Of a stretch of DNA of 64,000 nt, positions 58,624-64,000 are shown in pieces. The DNA is taken from NCBI GenBank assembly GCA_902779125.1, contig CACZAC010000006.1, forward strand, positions 62,001 to 126,000, read 5' to 3'. How positions within the stretch are numbered: the stretch's first letter is position 1; each line of letters begins with the position of its first letter. The translations under genes and the position numbers were made by a program. The notes beneath the pieces are model-generated. The model was not told where the DNA came from, searched no databases, and saw nothing but the letters and a program-made list of their open reading frames with translations. The stretch is from an uncultured Bacteroidales bacterium (GTDB lineage Bacteria > Bacteroidota > Bacteroidia > Bacteroidales > Muribaculaceae).

Positions 58624-58660
58624 GAGCCAAGGGATGCCCAAGTATCCCTTGGCTCCTATT
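58624..58660 (+). terminator. terminator of M16 peptidase 1
   Basis: GAGCCAAGGGAT / ATCCCTTGGCTC stem with an eight-base loop, followed by CTATTTT. It separates the two M16 genes, so each has its own promoter. Confidence 0.8.
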
Positions 58661-58800
58661 TTACCGGCGTTTTTACATCAAGCATCGGGCTCCATGGGTG
58701 GTGTTGCTGATGATGATTTTTCACTAGACGTAATTTGCTGAAAATCATCATTTTATAAAATAATATAAGGATTATTTCTTTTTTATTCAAAAAAAAGCGT

Positions 58801-58808
58801 TAACTTTG
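58801..58808 (+). promoter_or_regulatory. -7 element (TAACTTTG) overlapping the ECF-like motif of M16 peptidase 2
   Basis: TAACTTTG 88 bases before ATG 58897; its last two bases are the first two bases of the TGTAG box of the neighbouring motif. Confidence 0.5.
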
Positions 58809-58836
58809 TAGTTTCTGAAGTAATTTCTGCGTCTAA
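58807..58836 (+). promoter_or_regulatory. ECF-like promoter motif upstream of M16 peptidase 2
   Basis: TGTAG (58807-58811), 17 bases, GCGTCTAA (58829-58836). Confidence 0.6.
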
Positions 58837-58896
58837 ACAAAAGAAAATCGAGACGATAACCAACATAAACAAATAAATGTATTTATCTACAACCAA

Positions 58897-61746
58897 ATGA
58901 TTATGAACGTAAGGAAATTATTTGCTGTCATGCTGCTCATGCTAGTGGCATTCAGCGCCAATGTGATGTCGGCTCAGGAGATGCCTGCCATCCCAGTGGA
59001 TCCTGAGGTGCGCATCGGTCACCTGGACTGCGGATTGACCTACTACATCCGCCACAACAACTATCCCGAGAACCGTGTGAACTTCTACATTGCCCAGCGC
59101 GTGGGCTCCATCCAGGAGGAGGAGAGCCAGCGTGGCTTGGCCCACTTCCTGGAGCACATGGCCTTCAACGGCAGTGAGCACTTCAACGGTGAGGGCAAGG
59201 GTATCATCGACTACACCCGCTCACTGGGTGTGAACTTCGGTGGCGACCTGAACGCCTACACAAGCATTGCCGAGACCGTGTATAACATCAACGACGTGCC
59301 CAGCACTCGCCAGAGCGCCATCGACTCGTGTCTGTTGATTCTCAAGGACTGGAGCGGCGGCTTGCTGCTCACCGACGAGGAGATTGACAAGGAGCGCGGC
59401 GTTATCCACGAGGAGTGGCGTCTGGGCCAGGGTCCCGAAATGCGTATGCTCGAGCGTCAGCTCGAAACGCTGTTCCCCGGCTCGAAGTATGGCAAGCGCC
59501 TGCCCATCGGTCTGATGGACGTTGTTGACAACTTCAAGTACAACGAGTTGCGCGACTACTACCACAAGTGGTACCGTCCTGACAATCAGGCTCTGGTTAT
59601 CGTCGGTGATGTGGATGTTGACCACATCGAGGCCCAAATCAAGGAGCTCTTCAAGGGTCTTCCCGCTCCTGACCCCAACGCTGCACAGGTGGTTGACGAG
59701 GCCGTTCCTGACAACGAGACCCCCATCATCGTCATCGACAAGGACAAGGAACAGCAGTACAGCGAGGTGACCGTCATGTTCAAGCATGATGCTATCCCCC
59801 GCGAGGAAAAGGTCAATCTTGACTACCTTGTCCTCTCATACGCTAAGGGCATGATCAGCCGCATGCTCAACACCCGCTTGAGCGACCTGGCACAGGAGCC
59901 CGAATGCCCCTTTGACAGGGCTTACTGCTATGACATGAGCTATCTGGGCATCGCCAAGACGATGGATGCCTTCACAATGGAAGCCATGCCCAAGGAGGGC
60001 AAGTCGGAGGCTGCCGCCCAGGCTCTGATTGTTGAAGCTCTGCGTGCTGCCCAGCACGGTTTCACCGCTAGCGAGTATGACCGCGCCCGCGACGAGTACA
60101 TGAGCCAGTTGGAGAAGTGGTATAACGAGCGCGACAAGGTGTATAACGACACCTACGGCCGCAGCTATTGCAGCCACTTCCTGGATGGTGAGCCCATCAC
60201 CTCGGTTGAGCAAGATTTCCAGTATATGGGCATGATTGCTCCCAATATCCCCGTTGAGGCCATCAACGAATTGATTCCCGAGTACATCAACACCGAAGGC
60301 AAGAATATGGTTATCACCGACTTCAACCAGGAGAAGGAAGGTGCCGTATATCCCACCATTGAGGGCTTCCAAGCCGCTCTTGACGCCGCCAACAACACCG
60401 AAATCACCCCCTATGTGGACAACGTGAAGGACGAGCCCCTGATGACCAAGATGCCCAAGAAGGGCAAAATCGTCAAGGAGAGCGTGAACGACTATTTCGG
60501 CTACAAGGTGCTTGAACTGAGCAACGGTGCACGTGTCGTGCTCAAGAAGACCGACTTCAAGCAGGACGAAATCACGATGACCTCCTTCCAGCGCGGTGGC
60601 CAGTCGCTGTACGGCGAGAATGACCGAGCCAACCTGAAACTCATCTCCAGCCTGGATTCCTACACCGGTCTGGGCAACTTCTCCAACTCTGAACTGAAGA
60701 AGGCACTTGCCGGCAAGCAGGCCAGCGCTTATCTGAACGTCGGTAACCACACCGATGGCGTGGGCGGCAGCAGTACCGTCAAGGACCTGGAGACTATGAT
60801 GCAGCTCGTTTACCTCACTTTCACGGCTCTGACTCCTGACGAGAAGAAGTTCAACCAGACCATGAACCTGATGGAAACGCAGCTCAAGAACAAGGACCTC
60901 ATGCCCGAGAGTGCTATGAGCGACTCGCTGCAGTACATCATGAGTAACCGCAGCTGGCGCAACAAGCCCTTCCGTGTCGAAGACCTGAAGCAGGTGAGTC
61001 TGCCCCGCATCATGGAGATTGCCAAGGAGCGCACCGCTAACGCTGCCAACTACACCTTCCTGTTTGTGGGCAATATTGACGAGGCTACCATGCGTCCGCT
61101 CATCGAGCAGTACATCGCCAGCCTGCCCGCCAAGAAGGGCAAGAAGAGCGACTGGGTGAACACCACCGATATGCCCACTGGCGAAGTGCTGTGCCACTTC
61201 TCCCGCAAGATGGAAGAGCCCAAGGAGTATCAGATTCTCATCTGGCACGCCGACAACATTCCTTACAGCGTCGAGACCTCTGTCAAGGCCAACATCCTGG
61301 GACAGGTGCTGAGCCGCGTATATCTGCAGAAAATCCGCGAGGACGCCGGTGCTGCTTACTCAACCGATGCCATCGGTAGTGCCGGTCCCGGTATTGCAGG
61401 CGGCAAGCCCCGCACGATGGTTCTTGCAGTAGCTCCCATCAATCCCGAGTATCATGAGCTGGCTCTGAAGATTCTCAACGAGGAGATGAAAAACGCCTGC
61501 ACTACCATCGATGCCACCGCCCTTGCCGAGGCTAAGGAGAACATGCTCAAGGACTTTGCCACCAATATCAAGGAGAACTGGTACTGGCGCAGCATCCTCC
61601 AGCAGTACCTGCTGATGGGTATTGATGACTACTCCGGCTATGAGGACATCGTGAAGGCTCAGACTCCCGAGTCAATCGCCGAGTTTGCCCGCCAGATTTA
61701 CAATGCCGGCAACAAGATTGAGCTCGTGATGTCACCCGAACAGTAA
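58897..61746 (+). CDS. M16 family zinc metallopeptidase, copy 2
   Basis: A 949-residue paralogue of the preceding protein with signal peptide (LFAVMLLMLVAFSANVMSAQ). Zinc motif H83-F-L-E-H87 and third ligand region DKERGVIHEEW are intact; the second half (GYKVLELSNGARVVLKKTDF) is the inactive repeat. The two proteases are similar over their full length. Has its own promoter region with the ECF-like motif and a terminator at 61776. Confidence 0.93.
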   Translation: MIMNVRKLFAVMLLMLVAFSANVMSAQEMPAIPVDPEVRIGHLDCGLTYYIRHNNYPENRVNFYIAQRVGSIQEEESQRGLAHFLEHMAFNGSEHFNGEGKGIIDYTRSLGVNFGGDLNAYTSIAETVYNINDVPSTRQSAIDSCLLILKDWSGGLLLTDEEIDKERGVIHEEWRLGQGPEMRMLERQLETLFPGSKYGKRLPIGLMDVVDNFKYNELRDYYHKWYRPDNQALVIVGDVDVDHIEAQIKELFKGLPAPDPNAAQVVDEAVPDNETPIIVIDKDKEQQYSEVTVMFKHDAIPREEKVNLDYLVLSYAKGMISRMLNTRLSDLAQEPECPFDRAYCYDMSYLGIAKTMDAFTMEAMPKEGKSEAAAQALIVEALRAAQHGFTASEYDRARDEYMSQLEKWYNERDKVYNDTYGRSYCSHFLDGEPITSVEQDFQYMGMIAPNIPVEAINELIPEYINTEGKNMVITDFNQEKEGAVYPTIEGFQAALDAANNTEITPYVDNVKDEPLMTKMPKKGKIVKESVNDYFGYKVLELSNGARVVLKKTDFKQDEITMTSFQRGGQSLYGENDRANLKLISSLDSYTGLGNFSNSELKKALAGKQASAYLNVGNHTDGVGGSSTVKDLETMMQLVYLTFTALTPDEKKFNQTMNLMETQLKNKDLMPESAMSDSLQYIMSNRSWRNKPFRVEDLKQVSLPRIMEIAKERTANAANYTFLFVGNIDEATMRPLIEQYIASLPAKKGKKSDWVNTTDMPTGEVLCHFSRKMEEPKEYQILIWHADNIPYSVETSVKANILGQVLSRVYLQKIREDAGAAYSTDAIGSAGPGIAGGKPRTMVLAVAPINPEYHELALKILNEEMKNACTTIDATALAEAKENMLKDFATNIKENWYWRSILQQYLLMGIDDYSGYEDIVKAQTPESIAEFARQIYNAGNKIELVMSPEQ

Positions 61747-61775
61747 ACAAGACAGTTTATAACCTAAAATCGACA

Positions 61776-61820
61776 GGAACCGAGGGATTCGCATGAATCC
61801 TCCGGTTCTTTGCTTTTTAA
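61776..61820 (+). terminator. terminator of M16 peptidase 2
   Basis: GAACCGAGGGATTC / GAATCCTCCGGTTC, imperfect at one position, loop GCAT, then TTTGCTTTTT. Confidence 0.8.
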
Positions 61821-61859
61821 CCCCTAAAAGTCAACCCAAAATAGGTTCCTATTGCGAAA

Positions 61860-61900
61860 GTGTCAAAAATTTGGACAGTATTGTGTCAAAAAAATGGACA
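61860..61900 (+). promoter_or_regulatory. two tandem operator-like sites upstream of micropeptide 2
   Basis: Site 1 GTGTCAAAAATTTGGACA (61860-61877) and site 2 GTGTCAAAAAAATGGACA (61883-61900) start 23 bases apart. Site 1 is nearly palindromic (TGTC..GGACA). They lie about 50-90 bases before the promoter at 61950. Confidence 0.5.
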
Positions 61901-61949
61901 ATCGTCATTTTTCATGAAAAAAAACTTGTTGTGTGGATGAATGCGGCAC

Positions 61950-61957
61950 TAAATTTG
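61950..61957 (+). promoter_or_regulatory. promoter (TTG, TAAATTTG) of micropeptide 2
   Basis: TAAATTTG at 61950-61957 with TTG at 61929-61931, giving a leader of about 70 bases to ATG 62034. Confidence 0.6.
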
Positions 61958-62033
61958 TATCAGCAAAAGGGAAGAACCTCTTCCCGGAGGACTAAGAATT
62001 AACAACAACAATAATAACTAAAACTTTACGATT

Positions 62034-62120
62034 ATGGAAACGCAAGTATGTATCGTAACAATCACAATGATTGCAATTGCCATCATCACCATCATCTCGA
62101 CATTGATCATGTCTTGCTGA
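62034..62120 (+). CDS. 28-residue single-helix membrane micropeptide, copy 2
   Basis: A 28-codon frame: METQ start, hydrophobic core (IVTITMIAIAIITIISTLIM) and SC end. It is exactly the same length as the frame at 52741 and shares 11 of 28 residues. It forms its own transcription unit: promoter at 61950, terminator at 62260. A larger protein cannot be made from this locus. Function unknown; small membrane regulators or accessory subunits of ABC exporters are possible, since both copies neighbour ABC genes. Confidence 0.7.
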   Translation: METQVCIVTITMIAIAIITIISTLIMSC

Positions 62121-62259
62121 TGAGCTGCCTTGCTACCCTGGAAAGGATGTGTGTGTGTATGTAATCCCCTTTCGTCCAACCTAAGCGATTACTAATTATT
62201 TAACGAAAAAGAATGAATAGAAAACATATAAACACACAAACCCTACAACAGTTTCAACA

Positions 62260-62300
62260 AATCGGCGGATTCTTCAATGAATCCACCGATTTTGCTTTTT
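62260..62300 (+). terminator. terminator of micropeptide 2
   Basis: AATCGG-GGATTC / GAATCC-CCGATT stem (one mismatch) and T-rich tail ending at 62300. Confidence 0.75.
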
Positions 62301-62327
62301 GACGGCAAATTATTCAGAAAAAGACAT

Positions 62328-62335
62328 TATTTTTG
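62328..62335 (+). promoter_or_regulatory. -7 element (TATTTTTG) upstream of the NatA-type gene
   Basis: TATTTTTG, just before the ECF-like motif at 62344. Confidence 0.45.
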
Positions 62336-62343
62336 CGTTTTCG

Positions 62344-62373
62344 TGTAGTTTTTTCACCCTTTTTTGCGTCTAA
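62344..62373 (+). promoter_or_regulatory. ECF-like promoter motif upstream of the NatA-type gene
   Basis: TGTAG (62344-62348), 17 bases, GCGTCTAA (62366-62373), 41 bases before ATG 62415. Confidence 0.6.
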
Positions 62374-62414
62374 GGTACAAAACTCAACAATCATAACACA
62401 AAAACAGAAAGAAT

Positions 62415-63332
62415 ATGGCTTATCTGGATATTAACAACGTGGTGAAACGCTACGAGGGGCATACAGCCCTGAATGGCGTATCCATGCAGGTGGAACAGGG
62501 AACCATTTATGGCCTGTTAGGCCCCAACGGCGCCGGCAAGAGCACCCTGATTCGCATCATTAACCGCATCCTTGCTGCCGACGAGGGCACCGTTACCCTC
62601 AATGGCAAGCAGATGACCGATGACGACATCACCCACATCGGCTACCTGCCCGAGGAGCGCGGCCTGTACAAGAAAATGAAGGTGGGCGACCACATCGTGT
62701 ACCTGGGACGCCTCAAGGGCATGACCAAGGCTGACGCTGTTGCCTCGATGCACTGGTGGCTCGACCGCTTTGACCTCAAGGAGTGGGAGAACAAGAAGGT
62801 GGAGAACCTGTCCAAGGGTATGCAGCAGAAGGTACAGTTCATCGGCACCGTCATCCACCGCCCGCCGTTGTTGATTTTCGACGAGCCGTTCTCAGGCTTC
62901 GACCCCGTGAATGCCGAGCAGTTGAAGGTCGAAATCCTGGCCCTTCGCGACCAGGGCAGCACCATCCTGTTCTCGACGCACAACATGGCGTCGGTCGAGG
63001 AGGTGTGCCAGCAGATTACCCTGCTCAACCACGCCCAGGTGGTGCTCACCGGCAGCGTTGACGAGGTGAAGCAGCAGCACAAGAAGAACATCATCGCGGT
63101 GCAGACGCCCGACACCATCGAGCCTAATCCCGAACTGTTCACGATGCTGCCTCCCGATCCCGTGAAGAAGCAAGACACCCGCATCAAACTCACCCAGGGC
63201 GTCAACGTGCGCGACGCCATCAACTGGCTCAACGAGCATTACCGACTGACTGGCTTCACCGAGGTGTTGCCCAGCATGAACGAGATTTTCATCGAAACAG
63301 TCAAATCCAAAAACACTGAGAACAATGAATAA
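62415..63332 (+). CDS. ABC transporter ATP-binding protein (NatA-like)
   Basis: A 305-residue ATPase. Walker A GLLGPNGAGKSTLIRII near residue 33-49, Q-loop region GYLPEERGLYKKMKVGD, signature VENLSKGMQQKVQFIGT, Walker B LLIFDEPFSGFDPVN and H-loop FSTHNMASVEEV, then a DUF4162-type C-terminal domain typical of the NatA family. It overlaps the permease gene by eight bases. Substrate of the pair is not evident; sodium or a toxic peptide are both possible. Confidence 0.92.
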   Translation: MAYLDINNVVKRYEGHTALNGVSMQVEQGTIYGLLGPNGAGKSTLIRIINRILAADEGTVTLNGKQMTDDDITHIGYLPEERGLYKKMKVGDHIVYLGRLKGMTKADAVASMHWWLDRFDLKEWENKKVENLSKGMQQKVQFIGTVIHRPPLLIFDEPFSGFDPVNAEQLKVEILALRDQGSTILFSTHNMASVEEVCQQITLLNHAQVVLTGSVDEVKQQHKKNIIAVQTPDTIEPNPELFTMLPPDPVKKQDTRIKLTQGVNVRDAINWLNEHYRLTGFTEVLPSMNEIFIETVKSKNTENNE

Positions 63333-64000
63333 GCTTCGCCTCATCATCGCCCGTGAATATATGTCGATTGTCGGGCGCAAGTCATTCATCTTTTTGACCT
63401 TGGGTATGCCCCTGCTGTTTATCTTCATCATGGCCGTTCCCATCGGCTTGGCATGGCTTAACGACAAGGGCAGTGATACCCAGCAGATTGCCGTCATCGA
63501 CGAGACGGGCCGCTATGCCGCGGCACTCAAGAGTGACGACATGTACAACTTTGTCGCTATCAAGGGTGACACCGTGACCAACGCCCGAGAGTTCTATGAC
63601 AAGGCCAATGGCAGCCTTGACGCCATCATCATCATCCCGCGCGATGTGGATAGCACCGGCGTGGTGAACATCTTCAGCGAGGGAACTATCACCCCCGCCC
63701 TGGTGTCCAGCGTACGTAATGTCCTCTCAGACACCATCGAGACCGCTCATCTCACCGCCATGGGCATTCCCAACATCCAGGAGATGGTCGACAAAGCTCA
63801 CGTCGATGTGGACGTGCGCTCCATCACGTGGAGCGAGGCTGGCGATGAGCAGGAGTCCTCGACCGAAGCCGCTATGGGACTTGGGTTGATGCTCTCGATA
63901 TTTACCTACATGTTCGTGCTCATGTACGGCGCAATGATTATGAACAGCGTCATCGAGGAGAAGACCAATCGCATTGTCGAGGTCGTAGTGAGCAGTTGCC
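63325..64000 (+). CDS. ABC-2 type permease (NatB-like), partial at window edge
   Basis: The first 225 codons are in the window; no stop is reached. An N-terminal helix (KSFIFLTLGMPLLFIFIMAVP) is followed by a large extracytoplasmic domain (IAVIDETGRYAAALKSDDMYN and later DAIIIIPRDVDST), then a helix GLGLMLSIFTYMFVLMYGAMI leading to NSVIEEKTNRIVEVVVSS. This is the layout of NatB-type ABC exporter permeases. Starts inside the end of the ATPase gene. Confidence 0.88.
   Translation, partial: MNKLRLIIAREYMSIVGRKSFIFLTLGMPLLFIFIMAVPIGLAWLNDKGSDTQQIAVIDETGRYAAALKSDDMYNFVAIKGDTVTNAREFYDKANGSLDAIIIIPRDVDSTGVVNIFSEGTITPALVSSVRNVLSDTIETAHLTAMGIPNIQEMVDKAHVDVDVRSITWSEAGDEQESSTEAAMGLGLMLSIFTYMFVLMYGAMIMNSVIEEKTNRIVEVVVSSC

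Noticed and set aside
62120..62164. 14-codon frame beginning at the stop of micropeptide 2 (ATGA overlap)
   Set aside because: Too short to support and shares no resemblance with anything at the 52741 locus.

Overview
This window comes from a member of the Bacteroidales. Gene starts are preceded repeatedly by the Bacteroidetes-type -7 promoter element TAnnTTTG. Protein families that favour this order are present: THUMP/RlmL-like methyltransferase with a charged tail, DUF3667, DUF721, dockerin-bearing secreted proteins and tandem M16 peptidases. The moderately GC-rich coding sequence and the secreted dockerin proteins fit a gut commensal of the Muribaculaceae/Prevotellaceae type. The family-level placement is inference; no rRNA is present to test it.

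Layout. 0-6.8 kb: FKBP/SlyD-like isomerase, RNA methyltransferase, membrane protein plus pdxB, rubrerythrin, and an ECF sigma / anti-sigma-like / Spy-like operon. 6.9-10.1 kb: a secreted protein carrying a UGSC-like CGIC motif, followed by a dockerin-SUMF1 protein. 10.2-23.3 kb: LemA-TPM-TPM operon, recO, tRNA-Glu/rpsT/tRNA-Glu, a secreted EEP phosphatase, tRNA-Gln, tyrS and mutS (divergent), a repeat-bounded GxxExxY gene, a U32 peptidase and glgB. 23.4-36.5 kb: zinc metallopeptidase, two AT-rich phosphoethanolamine-transferase paralogues, pgeF/recF (divergent, apparently leaderless), DUF721, thioesterase, DUF3667, a SIS isomerase, a TPR-GDPD fusion, ribH, a sodium:alanine symporter and two tRNA-Asn genes. 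36.6-42.1 kb: an S41 protease and mfd. 42.1-49.3 kb: a surface/secreted block with repeat-module proteins, dockerins and a beta-helix-like carbohydrate-binding protein.

49.4-64 kb is the most unusual part. It holds a YtrA-type GntR/ABC operon with a palindromic operator at its promoter, three lipoproteins, a region dense in hairpins (55.2-55.6 kb), two M16 peptidases, two related 28-residue single-helix micropeptides, and a NatA/NatB-type ABC exporter that runs off the window edge. Both M16 genes and the exporter share a bipartite upstream motif, TGTAG-N17-GCGTCTAA, that resembles an ECF sigma promoter and points to one regulon.

How it fits together: much of the second half looks like cell-envelope maintenance and stress response (lipid A modification, lipoproteins, proteases, exporters). 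The first half is mostly housekeeping: DNA repair (mutS, recO, recF, mfd), translation (tyrS, rpsT, tRNAs) and cofactors (pdxB; ribH further on). Two families of dispersed palindromic repeats lie in intergenic gaps. No CRISPR array, intact insertion sequence, prophage or replication origin was seen.
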